From positions 25,889,633-25,953,632 of the forward strand of contig CAMGYJ010000009.1 in NCBI GenBank assembly GCA_946122785.1: a stretch of DNA of 64,000 nt. Direction: 5' to 3'. This document shows, in pieces, positions 21,511-32,521 of this stretch; the first letter of the stretch is position 1; every line of letters begins with the position of its first letter. Origin of the DNA: Linum tenue (taxonomy: Eukaryota; Streptophyta; Magnoliopsida; Malpighiales; Linaceae). A program made the translations under genes and the position numbers. The notes below the pieces were generated by a model. That model searched no databases and was not told where the DNA came from. It worked only from the letters and a program-made list of their open reading frames with translations.

Positions 21511-22421
21511 GGTCGACCTGACAAAGTATTAGGTCGACCTGTAAGACAAATAGTGACTACCACAACTCGTCAGGTCGACCTCGGTTATTCCTAGGTCGAC
21601 CTATCCAGCAGGAAAATAACAATTACAAACAAATAGTAAGTTCAAAATTAAACCGAAAAAAGGACAGGTCGACCAGATATCTGGCGCGGTCGACCTTTTC
21701 AAGCACAACATAGTCATACAAACAAAGCCAAAGTCGACATTCAGGTTGAATAACCAAAAAAACATATACGGTCGACCTTGAAACTCATTAGGTCGACCGA
21801 TTGGGTTACCTCGCAAGTACAGAAGTCCAAGTGTTGTGGCCTAAATTCAAATACGAAGAATTGTCTCGTCAGGTCGACCTGGTTGACGTCGCGGTCGACC
21901 GAATTGGATTCTGCACCCAACAATATATCAAGTTAGCCGGTGGAAATCACGCATTAAAAAAGAAGACGGCGAATGCTACATTAGGTCGACCTCACCTTAG
22001 ACCTGGTCGACCTCTTCCAACACGTACAACAGCAACCGCGAACTAGGTTATTCACAAAGGCTCTAAGTCGGAAAAAAACCTAATTCAGACTTGGTGGCGT
22101 TGAAGGGGACTCATATTCGTATTTATAGAGATTTAGGACGTGAATGGGTCAACCCAATTCGTTTCCTTGTCCAATTGTGGAACCTTTCTGGTGTTGGAAT
22201 CCATATCCAATACGGATACGGTCTGAAGGCGGTCGACCTCTTCACAATGCGGTCGACCTATTAGGTGCACAAGGGTCGGCCTATGCGATATTTGGGTCGA
22301 CCTGTCATTCTGTTAGACCACTAAAACGGTCGACCGCATTTTGTAAGAGGTCACCGCCTTCAGGAACCCAACATACATGAATTAGCCCATTCGGTCGACC
22401 GCAAGTTGTATTCGGTCGACC
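21511..22421. promoter_or_regulatory. GGTCGACC pairs in the protease 5' flank
   Basis: About 18 exact sites, mostly in pairs: 21511/21532, 21573/21594, 21667/21688, 22231/22251, 22393/22414. Near 22271 and 22349 one partner is mutated (GGTCGGCC, GGTCACC), still about 21 bp from its mate. This is where the protease promoter should be. Confidence 0.7.
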
Positions 22422-22439
22422 GAAAAGTCCATGTCACGG

Positions 22440-23516
22440 TGACATGCATGTCACCGTAGCAAAATCCAAAAGCTAATTATACTTGAACAACAAAAGTTGA
22501 ATGATCACCATCTCCTAGTACTCCGCTCTCCTCTTCGAACCTAAAAATGTGGCGGGTTTCCATCCGGCTCCCTCGCAACCTGTTGCTCCAATCACCCCTC
22601 TCATTCGACAAAAACCCTGCCTCATTCGACAAAAAACCCCTGCCTCCACCACTGCTCTGAGTCAAAACTTCCATGGTCGATTTTAGAGGAGCCCTAAATC
22701 CGTCTCCAAATCCGTCTCTCTTCTGCCCTTCACCCATCGATTGATCACTTGAGCTTGCCCCGATGTTGGGTCGGCGGGCTAGGGCAATTTGGAGGGTCGG
22801 GTCGGCGGGATCGAGCAATTTGGAGGGGAATCAAATCTAGCAGGGGAACAAGGTTGCATCGTCGGTGTTTGGAATGGACTGGAGATAGAGGAGAGTCTCA
22901 TGGCATCGCCGGTCGTTGTTCGCGATCCCTAGTCATCGTTTGAGTCCCTATCGATCATCGTCCCTCTCTCCTCTCCCATCTTTCGGCCACCGAAGTTGTT
23001 CCACTGGTTGTATGAGAATCGGAGCTTCATCGTCTTCCAGATGGAGAGGGTTGAGGAAGCGAGGTCGCAGGAAGAGCAGCTTGTCGTGGGGGAAGGCGAC
23101 GACCGGCGGCGAGATATCGTTGCCATAGATGCTGATTTGAGGAAGGGATTTGAAGGCGGCGACGACGATGCTTAGAATTGAGGGCGGGGTAGGGTGGGGA
23201 GCGGGTTGAAGGTGACGATGGGTAGAAAGTGATTTTATTTTTATTTTTTAATTATTTTGCATTTTAATTTGATTTTGAATTAAAAATATATGTGGTATGA
23301 TGTGGCATCTACGTGGATGCCACGTTTCCTTCCATGTCAGCAAAAGTCAACATCTCTTTGACCACCGTCAGGTCAACCGTTAGAGATAACGGTCAACGAA
23401 ATCGCCAGGATACAAATGGCACAAAGTATCATAGTTCATGATAGAACTGGAATATTGAAAAGAATAGGACACAAGTGGCATTTCTTTGATAGTTCGGGTG
23501 TTGTAGTGGTATTAGC
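22440..23516. other. GC-rich unrecognised segment, possibly a small MULE or Pack-type insert
   Basis: Starts after a 26-bp palindromic stretch (TCACGGTGACATGCATGTCA). GC-rich, exon-like DNA runs from 22500 to 23200, then AT-rich DNA. The far end reads, on the minus strand, GGGCTAATACCACTACAACA, typical of MULE-like terminal repeats; the left end has only a faint counterpart (AGCTAATTATACTTGAACAA at 22471). A minus-strand 113-codon frame (22818-22477) contains SSDQSMGEGQKRDGFGDG; I do not recognise it. Confidence 0.35.
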
Positions 23517-23897
23517 CCTTATTTTTTAAATATAGTGACCAACTTACAATTTAATCGAAAATAAAGTTTATAAGAAGGGATATTACAAACCTAACGGGAG
23601 AAAACTTAAATGTAGAAGTTAATTAAAAAATAATGCAATCTCTATATTTTCCATCTCCCACCTCGTGTTAATTGGAAGAAGGAAATAACGGAAATTTCTC
23701 CGTTCCGTCCCCTGCTCCTTCCAATTTTGGTTACCAGTTAATTATTTAAAAGATTTATTTTCATCCAATCAGTAGGTGCCACATGGGCTGGCAGCTAGGG
23801 GCGGCAACACAGGTTGCTCCCAAATGACGTCATGTGATGTTCGAAGAAAGAGCAAAGTCAACTTCAAATGTGTTGGCTTGAAACGTGAAATGGAAAT
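23517..23897. other. Unassigned AT-rich sequence
   Basis: No gene recognised. A 32-bp stretch near 23850-23882 (CAAAGTCAACTTCAAATGTG and the next 12 bases) recurs inverted with few changes at about 62850-62882, upstream of the acyltransferase gene. Confidence 0.5.
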
Positions 23898-24446
23898 TGT
23901 TGGACCGGTAAATATGACATGGCCCAACTCGAACAATAACGGTAATCCACAAACACATATGCGCCCAAGTCCACAGAACACCACAAAGATCCAATGAAAG
24001 CCCAATGAAGGGTGACTGGACCTATAAATATACTCTTAGGTCTTCCAACCACAAACACATATGCGCCCAAGTCCACAGAACACCACAAAGATCCAATGAA
24101 AGCCCAATGAAGGGTGACTGGACCTATAAATATACTCTTAGGTCTTCCAACCACAAACACATATGCGCCCAAGTCCACAGAACACCACAAAGATCCAATG
24201 AAAGCCCAATGAAGGGTGACTGGACCTATAAATATACTCTTAGGTCTTCCAAGTAAGGGATCTCTTCTTCTTTCTCCTTTACTCATTTTGACATATCACT
24301 TATCTCTCTACAATCTCTCTCTACCTAAGATCTCCTAATTTCTCTATCATTGTACTAATGTTGATCGTCAGAGTGTAGATAATGGGGATGGGGGTCATCC
24401 CCGCCCTTTCACAGATCGGAAGCTTTCTTGTTTCTTGGTTGAAACA
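23898..24446 (+). repeat. 5' LTR with triplicated promoter
   Basis: From TGTTGGACCGG to TTGGTTGAAACA, 549 bp including a 102-bp tandem triplicate. Confidence 0.7.
23949..24254 (+). repeat. 102-bp tandem repeat x3, each with a TATA box
   Basis: ACAAACACATATGCGCCCAA starts at 23949, 24051 and 24153. Each unit ends with ACCTATAAATATACTCTTAG, a good plant TATA box. The units are nearly identical, so the amplification is recent. Open frames across it are repeat translations. Confidence 0.9.
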
Positions 24447-24448
24447 AT

Positions 24449-24467
24449 TGGCGCGCCAGGAAGGGGA
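24449..24467 (+). other. Putative primer binding site
   Basis: TGGCGCGCCAGGAAGGGGA directly after the LTR end; PBS-like in position and in its TGG start. I have not matched it to a particular tRNA. Confidence 0.55.
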
Positions 24468-24787
24468 GAAAATGAAGGATCGTCCATAAGAAAATATCGA
24501 TGGTTTCGTGAGAAGAAAAAATCAGATATGTCCATCATCATTTCCTCTTCACAAACCCATTCTTTTTGTTTTTGGGGAGAACTCGTTATTATAAAGACAC
24601 CAAGATCTTTTCATTTTGGTTAGGGGGGGCCATTAAATTAATGGAGCTTCTTCTTATGTGATGGATTTCATATCATTCTCTCCACCTCCAGTTCGTCCTC
24701 ACCAAACACCATCGCCGCTCGGCTCCAAGCAGCAACAGATGAATCCGCAACCACATCTCCTAGTCGCCCTACATTCCCTGCCAGGCC

Positions 24788-25030
24788 CACTACGGGAATA
24801 TGGACCTCTTGCAACACTTGGATTGCAACACTATTTGAAAGTGTTGCGTTAAACATATAACGACAACTCTTTTATTTGGCGTTGCGTATTGGATAGTTTA
24901 CGCAACTCAATTTAATTATATGTTGCATTTATTTTCTTATACGCAACAGATATATCAAAAGAAACATTATGAGTTGCCTAAATGTATAGTTTATCCAACA
25001 CTTCCCAAATTGTGTTGCAAAACATCAATT
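24788..25030 (+). repeat. Left terminal and subterminal repeats of the CACTA
   Basis: About 28-bp terminal inverted repeat, then repeated GTTGCGTT, TTGCGTATTGG, ACGCAACTC and GTTGCAAAAC motifs on both strands. In CACTA elements such motifs bind the TNPA protein. Confidence 0.75.
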
Positions 25031-26301
25031 TTATACTGCTAAACGTAAATTAATAATTTTAATGAAAAGCAACTCAAAGGGTAGTACGAATACTGTAAAG
25101 AAAAAGAGAAAGTAAAACATCAAAAAATAAAACTAAACTTCACCAAAATTGAAGAGTACCGTACTCTCGTTACTTCTCTTCCCGTAATTCCCCGCGTGTT
25201 CATCAGGTGCAGAATCCACAACCTGTAGCAGAGCTCCGTCCAGTAGCAGAGATCAGTGAGCATTGGTTGTCAAATCTTGCTTTTCCCGACGCCGACGACA
25301 CTAATTTCATTCACCGCCCCACCATCAAGCATCCTCATCGATCTTTCCTGGGTCTCAAATTTACATTGATTCTCGCGTGACGCTACTGTCGGAAAGCTCA
25401 CCGCAGCTGGGATTGAGGGACCAGCAGTGCTTAGAGGCAAAACCCAACGTCAAAGAGCTGCAGCCATCGAATAAATCCCAAGCAGCAAATTTTGAGCATC
25501 AGAGCAGTTAATAGATCATAGAATTTGAAGGTATTTCCAGCTCAAAATAGGAGTTGAAGGCAACTCTGACTCAGAAATCGATTACCGACTATATTGATTT
25601 GAGTACAGTTATATTAGTCGAGGTTTGCAGCAGCTGTCGTTATCTGAGTCGCACCATCATCGCAGGTTTGTTATTTCTTCTCTTTGTTCTTTTACATTGA
25701 GAATTAGAGAGGCAAAATCAAGATAGTCATTGCCAATATCCTTCAAAAGTAAGCTTAGTTCACGAATGGCATCCGGTTTGTGTGATTCGGATTCCCGTAA
25801 CCTTTGAAGTGCCGGAATTGCTAGTAGGTTTTAGAAGGTTGACAGTGCTTATATTGTTTTTTTAGTTCAATCAGTACTCTAGAATCTCCTAATGATCAAT
25901 TACTTCTAAAGCTTGTCTTCCGGTCAACTCTAGTTAACCTCAATTGAGAATTTCATATGCATGTTTGGTGGAATATGCCATGACATGATTGAAAGATAAA
26001 CTGAATGTGTGTCTCTACTTGCATGATTTAGTGGCCTAATTTACCTTTCCTTTAAACCTATCACATAACCAGAGCTGGTCTCTTGATCCGGTTTACCTTA
26101 GAAGATTGGTTTTACTTTAACTCCAACTTGACTTGGAAGGAATAACATAATGGTTTTTACCTCCAGCAGAGATGATGATAATGTCTCTATTAACATAGTC
26201 TATTGAATTATCATTTCTTATACTTATGTGGTTACTCTACTTGTGTCCACCTTAGCAAAACCCTTCATTCAACTTTTACTCATGTGTTACTGGTTCTTGC
26301 A
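25031..26301 (+). other. Presumed leader exon and intron of the TNP2 remnant
   Basis: No coding homology. A splice-donor-like CGCAGGTTTGTTATTT near 25663 and an acceptor TTCTTGCAG at about 26302 suggest a leader exon and an intron. Confidence 0.35.
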
Positions 26302-27246
26302 GTGAGTATGATCAATCTGTAATAAAAAAATGCAAGAGCAGGAAGTGGACAAGAGAGAAAAGTCAAGCACATGATATAGTACAGTGGCTTGAGTCTCGCG
26401 TTAAATATGATAAACATGCTTCTAATATGATCAAACACATAGATTCTGGTCCGAATTATATTGCTCAAAGCTTCTCGGGATACCTTATCAATGGTTACAG
26501 GTTTCATACTTTGGGGCATGAGAAGAACTTGCAGACGCAAAGTAGTGGGGTAACATTGACAGCAATGACATCAAGTTATGCGAGTTCCAAGGATAAAAAT
26601 CCTGTGCTAGCTAATGTCACTTACTATGGGGCTATGAAGAGATAATTCAGCTGGATTATTATTCCCATTTCAAGGTTGTCTTGTTCAAGTGCAGGTGGTA
26701 TGATTGGGAAAAGAATGATTATGGGCTCATACGGGTCAATTTTAGAAGATTAAAGTACCAAAATGGCCCCTTTGTCATGGCAGACCAGGTAAATCAAGGA
26801 TTTTATGTGCAAGATCCAGTGCAACAGGATTGGCATTATTTTATGGAGACCCTTCCTCGAGACTTATTTGACATGAAAGTCCATAGCTTAGTAGGTGAGT
26901 TTGTTTCTAGTTCTGCCTCATCTAGAGTCAGAAACTTAGAACCCACTATGCCAATTGATAATACGGAGGAGCTACAGTGGGCACGGGATGACATTGAAGG
27001 AATATTTGTTGAAATTCCAGAAGAGACAAATGCAGAGCGACAGATCCAGAGGAGGTCTACGATGTGGAAGATGATCATGCTCCAAATTCAGCTAAAGCGA
27101 CAGCTGATGGCGACATTCACTCAAGTGAAACTACAATGCCAGATGTTGAAGAGGAATACACAAGTGAATCTGAAACTGAAGGTGATGAAGATGAAACCTC
27201 AAGTGAAACTGGAACGATCGATGATTTCTATGAATACTCTGGCTAG
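26302..27246 (+). pseudogene. TNP2 transposase C-terminal remnant (DUF4216 region)
   Basis: After the acceptor the frame reads EYDQSVIKKC, WLESRV, then FSGYLINGYRFHTLG, SKDKNPVLANVTYYG, and in a shifted frame YYSHFKVVLFKCRWYDW, FVMADQVNQGFYVQDP, PRDLFDM. This is the DUF4216 domain at the C-terminus of CACTA TNP2 proteins. A one-base frameshift lies near 26637 and another near 27055, after which an acidic tail ends at 27246. The catalytic Transposase_21 part is absent. Confidence 0.8.
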
Positions 27247-27403
27247 CTTGGTGTTGCTTGGGGTCACTTACCAAATTGGTGTACGCTTTAGTTCTAAAAC
27301 TTGTAGGGTGTTGGCTATCATTCTTTTGAATCCCAAAAACAGCCTGTTGTATTTATGCTCTGGGTTATAGCTTTAACTTTTGTTATGATATATACTTGTT
27401 ATC

Positions 27404-27560
27404 TATTAAGTCAACTATACAGGTTGTTTGAATGTGATTTATGATGAATTCTCTCGAGCATGGAGTTTTCTATTAAGTCAACTATACAGGTACTGGATCA
27501 AGGCTAGGACCTTTATATAGGTAGTTTTGTTACGATGAATTCCCTCGAGCATGGAGTTCA
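27404..27560 (+). repeat. Local direct duplications
   Basis: ATTAAGTCAACTATACAGGT occurs at about 27405 and 27472; GATGAATTCYCTCGAGCATG at about 27442 and 27535. They mark the junction between the convergent TNP2 remnant and the minus-strand gene. Confidence 0.75.
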
Positions 27561-29340
27561 TAGCATTGGAAAGTCGGAGTGCTTGTAATTCCTCTCACTG
27601 TTTCGGGTAATGCATAGCTCAAGCTGGTTAATGCACTGCTGCTTTGGCCGCGAACTTGAACCTTCTCCTTCTTCCACAATTGTTCTTTGCAACCCATCAA
27701 CCCGAGCCTAATATGATAAAGGCGAAAAACAACATATATACCCTAATGATTTTGAATCTTACAAGATACCTGTGCTTGCGGTAAGAAATCAGAAAAGAAT
27801 ACACATTCTTACTCTTGTAATTTCGTCCATATCATCTCCTTGCTTGGCCTTGCGAGTTCGGAAATACATTTCCAAAGCAGTTGGTTCTTCATTATTTCCC
27901 TTCAATTTATTCTGCATTACAATAGGTGGTTGTCTTATTCAAATCGCAGTGATATTTTTTTTGTTCTATGGCTCATCAGACTTATTGTAATTTACCAGCT
28001 TCTCTAGTTGTTTTGCAAAACTTTCCGAACCAGATTTGTGGTGATCCTCTTGGATCATACGATGCTGACTGTTTCTGTCACTTTCTTCCTTTAAATTTCG
28101 GAAAACAAAGAAAGTTAGGTTTAGGAAAATATGGCAAACGAATTTTCGGCAGAAGTTTACCTGCACTTCTGGTTTGTTCCAGTGATCGAGAAGATCTTCC
28201 ATTACACCCAAGGGAATTGTTTTTGGCCTATTGGCCAATTTCTCCCTTCTTGTCTTATACTTGTTCATTTTTGTCTTTGTCCTACTCTTATGTCCCTTCC
28301 ACGCATTGCGTACAGTATCCAAAACCCACTTCTTACACATACTTGACACAACATACTTGGCCTACAAACAATGAAACTTATCATAATTAAAAAATGAATT
28401 AGTATTCAATTTCCAAACTCGAAGAGGATTAGCATCATACGTTCACATAGTTCCAAATATCCTCTTTGTTCTCCTTCGGAACATCCTTCCACAAAAAATG
28501 ATTTAAAGGAGCAAACTTGTTGTTTCTCGCCAATGTACCCAGAAAGCTACTAAACTTGAAATCATCGCCAATCGGTTGACCGAACTCATTAACAGTGATA
28601 GTGTCACGCTCTTCCATCTCACGAACATGAATTGCCATACAACTTGTAGGACCTCTGGTTCGCTTTTGAACTACATCAACAAATAATTGTGTATAACACA
28701 TTCATGACTTATGAAAATAATTGCATAAGCCGAGTAAAAGTTGTGATTTAACTAAATGAAATGAAATTGATCTTGAAAAGATGTGTACCATTAGTCTCTG
28801 CTGAATTATCATCTTCTGGTTCAGACCCAAATTCATCTTCTTCTATGATAGGCTCTTCATCACTTGGCTCGTAGCCAACATCTTCTCCGCTATAGGGATA
28901 TTCTTCTTCCATATCAATCCTTGAAGAGTGCGTGTTTCTGATATGTACTTGCTCAACAATTTCCTTCCGGCGATGTAGTGATTGATGCCCATTTGGATAT
29001 GATGTTCTTTTGCTTTGGGATAAAGAATCTCGAGGGGCTTTAAAGTGAGTATCTTTCTAGGAACAGGCGGAGAAGATGATGAATTCTGATGTGCAGTAGA
29101 TACCTTCTTTGAGTGTCCAACCATGTGTTTGGAGATACGAATTGTATTTTCTGCAGATTTCTTATGGTGCATAAATGACTTTCCATTTTCGTGATCCCTT
29201 AATTGGCCTTGTTTGTTTTTTTTTGGATTTGATCCAACCATTGTAAAGTGGTCTTTAGATAGTTCAGAACTCTTCCTTGATGGGTTCTGGTTCTTCTTAC
29301 TTTTATTCCGCTCGTTACTCAATAGATTTGATATAATCAT
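27559..29340 (-). pseudogene. Transposase_24 (TNPA-like) gene, minus strand
   Basis: Exon 1 starts at 29340 and is Lys/Ser-rich; a frameshift near 28970 separates it from an acidic stretch (MEEEYPYSGEDVGYEP). Exon 2 (about 28679-28441) carries KRTRGPTSCMAIHVRE and GQPIGDDFKFSSFLGTLARN; exon 3 (about 28363-28169) CKKWVLDTVRNAWKGHKSR; further exons the LEMYFRTRKAKQGDDMDE block (about 27914-27813) and an end at 27559. These are marks of PF03004-type CACTA accessory proteins, thought to bind subterminal repeats. Because of the frameshift I treat it as a likely pseudogene. Confidence 0.75.
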
Positions 29341-29805
29341 ACTTTATGCTGAAAAGCAACAACACACATATAAAAATATAAGATACGAAACCTATATTTG
29401 ATTGCTAATAAGATAAGATACTAATAGCAACCAAAAATCCATGATTGATCAATGCTGATGGCTGAGAACGAGTGTACATGATAAACGAAAGGAAAAACAG
29501 AGCAGGGAACAGACCACTTGAAGCTGAAAGTAACTATTTCGAATCAATGATGATGCATACCTGTTTTGTGCAGACCGAACTTAAGAGAGCGGCAAACGAT
29601 CTTCAACAATTGGGGTTTCACAAGAAGGAAGGCCTCTATTTATAGTTCTGATTCCCCAAAGTTTTGGCGGCAACCACTGCCGCTCTTTTATTATTTGGGT
29701 TCATCCTTTGCAGCCTTTTTATTACTAATTTCTTATAGGGCACCTTCAACTTCCAATTGAGAGTAGTAATTGTTTTTTTCGTATATATATATATATATAT
29801 ATATA

Positions 29806-30203
29806 TGGCAAAGGCTAGTGTACGCCCGGGCGTACCTTAGTCTACCGTACGCCCGTTGAGTTTTGCTATTTAGACAATGAATTAATCGGAGTTTTTGGCA
29901 TGATACTATACCCTAACCTCTAATGGATAAACCCCAGTCCCTAATTTTCTAACCCAACTCATGAGATTCATTTAATCTTAAAAAGTAAATCAACAATAAT
30001 TTTGACAAATCAAGACCGTTGATTTTCATTTCAAGATTAAATGAATATTATATTTTGGATTAGTGAATTAGGGACTGGAGTTTATCCATTAGAGGTTAGG
30101 GTATAGTATCATGCCAAAAACTCCGGTTAATTCATTGTCTAAATAGCAAAACTCAACGGGCGTACGGTAGACTAAGGTACGCCCGGGCGTACGATAGCCT
30201 GAA

Positions 30204-30206
<3 letters not shown>
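29806..30206. mobile_element. Foldback MITE 1 in a TA microsatellite
   Basis: 401 bp with long inverted arms of about 150-170 bp; the left arm has GTACGCCCGGGCGTACCTTA and the right arm its near-exact inverse. The ends are TGGCAAAGGCTA and, inverted, TGGTTCAGGCTA. (TA)n flanks both sides. No coding capacity. Confidence 0.85.
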
Positions 30207-30234
<28 letters not shown>

Positions 30235-30237
<3 letters not shown>

Positions 30238-30641
30238 GGAGTTCTACGGTACCTAGGGTGAAATCCGGGGTACCGCATACCTTGAGTAAGAAAACGCTAT
30301 CCAGAACTTGAATTTTGCTGATCTTTGGGACATGATACTATACTCTAACCCTTAAAGATCAAAATCTAGGTCTTAATTTTCTAAATCTTATACCCCAAGA
30401 TCAATTTAATTAGAAACAATAATCGACGGTTATGATTCACCCAAATATAGGCAAAAAAATAAATGCACATCTTAGGGTTTATAGTTTATGATTTAGATAA
30501 TTAGGACCTAGGGTTCACTCATTAAGGGTTAGGGTATAGTATCATGCCAAAAAATCCTGCTAATTTGATGTCTAGATAGCGTTTTCATACTCAAGGTATG
30601 CGGTACCCCGGATTTCACCCGGGGTACCGTAGAAGGCACCA
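30235..30641. mobile_element. Foldback MITE 2 in the same TA microsatellite
   Basis: 407 bp, ends TGGGGAGTTCTACGGTACC and, inverted, TGGTGCCTTCTACGGTACC, with long inverted arms. The interior shares CATGATACTATAC and CTAACC motifs with MITE 1, so the two are related. Flanked by (TA)n on both sides. Confidence 0.85.
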
Positions 30642-31993
30642 TATATATATATAATAGTTTAATCAAATGCTAAGTTTGATAAATTGTTGACTATGTATAT
30701 GATAACTGGTGATGGCAATGCGGCGGGCGGGTGGATAGGTGTGGAAACTAACGAGTGTCCAAGTTGGGCACTTCAACCCTAAACCCATCTCACCGATCGA
30801 TAAGTGCTAACACTTGAAAGTCTTCTCCCTTTTGTAACTGGAATGGCAGTCTAGTTAACATGATAATATGCTCCTTATTCATAATATGTAATATGATAAT
30901 ATGCTCCTTATTGCCACTATATATAGTTAGCTAGGTACTAATCAAACCATTGTTCCTAACGAGAGTATCCTGTAGTAGGGCTAAAAACCAAAACATAAAA
31001 CTAGAAGTGTACAAGCACATACATCGTTGAATCGAGAGTGTTGCACCTCCAAGTCCCCAAGTCCAGCGCTTCACCCCTTAACCCATCTCACTGACCGGCC
31101 AGTGCGAACACTTGAAAGTCTTCTCCCTTTCCGTAACTGGAACGTAATGTCTGTGCAGTTAACATTTGAAACCTCCAATTTCATAATCCGTAATATGAGA
31201 ATATGCTCCTTCTTGCCACTAAATTTTGGACTCTATGCTATATTTGACTTAGCAGTATGATAGTATATGAATAATTTATTATCTATTACATACAAAGTGT
31301 TAAGGATCACTTTTAAACTACTAATAGTATGTGAATGAAAGTTTTGAACACATCTAACACATACTTATATTGGTGATAGACTATTATTGGACGAGTTTTT
31401 TTTATTTAACTAGCTAAGTACTAAGAATATTTGATTGATCATCGTGACTTGTGACGTTAAGAACAAGCACCGATGTTAATCATTATAATCTTTGTTTTTT
31501 AAAATATTATTATTATAATATGAGAAAAGTAAATTAAAGGAACATTTAGAAGAAATAGTAACAATGGTAAAATGTCTAATTAAGAAGGATATATAATGGT
31601 ATGACAGGTTTATATAAGGAGAGAAAATATAATTATGCTAAATAACAAGATTTGCTCCCGTCTACTTTTTCCTTCATACCTTAATTATCTAATTAAACCT
31701 TAATCTATCTTTGTGACAGATAATATCTACCGGAATATAATATTAGAAAGGAAAGAGCAATATCCTTCCTGCCTTCAACCGTTATTGATTTCCTACGCAG
31801 AATCATAAACAAACCCTTCTTTGTTCAGAGGCTTTCGTACTCTTCTCTTTTCCAGCCGCTCTAAACCTTCACCAAGAGCACCTTTTGAGTGTGTTCTATT
31901 TTTCGTTTTTTCTACATCAATACACTGATATCAACTTGCGCCTCTCCTATTGTATGATTCGAAGTTTCCCTTTGTTTTCTGTGTTTGCTAGCA
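30642..31993 (+). other. Non-coding CACTA interior with diverged direct repeat
   Basis: About 30742-30925 and 31035-31222 are diverged direct copies sharing CACTTGAAAGTCTTCTCCCT, AACCCATCTCAC and ATATGCTCCTT. The rest is AT-rich. The last 250 bp are probably the promoter and leader of the gene starting at 31994. No gene seen. Confidence 0.55.
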
Positions 31994-32160
31994 ATGAACA
32001 GTGGTTGTGCCACTTACACAAGAAGAAGGAAGAGACAGCTAGACTCTGATTATGATACAGAAGAGACACGCTCGCAAACTCCTGAGACTGGATACGATTC
32101 GGATGAAACACAAATGGATGTAGAGAATATGCGAGAAGGCTTGTCATTTGTACCGTCCTC

Positions 32161-32521
32161 TGTGAAATCCTTTAATCAGAGAGTATTGTAAGGAAACCCG
32201 CAGGTTTCTCTGTGGCTCAAGGCCTTGTATTTATATGAACTCTCAACTCCTTCTTCAAGAAGGGAAGAAGAGTTTTAACCCAGCCACAGCTGTACAACGG
32301 TAATAAACGAAAATACAAACTATCCACTAATCCTATCTAGACACGTGTAGCTGCACAGTAAAAATGGAAACGGCAAACAACACTAATTGAGACGGCATCG
32401 TTTCTTCCAGCACTTCACTTGCTTCCGGGTGAGAACGACGTCGCGCCAAGAACTCCTTAGTGTTGCTTCATCGATGTGGTAATAGATTCCTCTGTCTAGA
32501 TCACATTCAGCTACTTCAATA
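32161..32521 (-). repeat. 3' LTR of the minus-strand copia
   Basis: 361 bp. In minus orientation it begins TATTGAAGTAGC (TA rather than the usual TG) and ends GGATTTCACA. Confidence 0.9.

Larger units (their letters stand above)
14560..22430 (-). mobile_element. MULE with FAR1-type transposase, Ulp1 protease and GGTCGACC code
   Basis: Two tandem minus-strand genes (15949-18135 transposase, 19346-21433 protease) lie in DNA saturated with GGTCGACC from 14564 to about 22421. I take that extent as the element; it interrupts a gag fragment on the left. I see no convincing terminal inverted repeat or 9-bp target duplication, so the ends are approximate and it may be a non-TIR MULE. By eye about 65 exact GGTCGACC copies occur, in the 3' flank of the transposase, the intergenic space, protease intron 3 and the protease 5' flank, and none in an exon. 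Both genes look intact, so the element may have been active recently. Confidence 0.75.

Noticed and set aside
14560..22430. CRISPR-like array because of regularly spaced palindromes
   Set aside because: Sites are only 8 bp, pairs are about 21 bp apart with irregular gaps between pairs, in a plant genome, with transposase genes.
23864..24286. 140-codon minus-strand frame with a three-fold repeated peptide
   Set aside because: It is the 102-bp promoter triplicate read as protein (102 is divisible by three).
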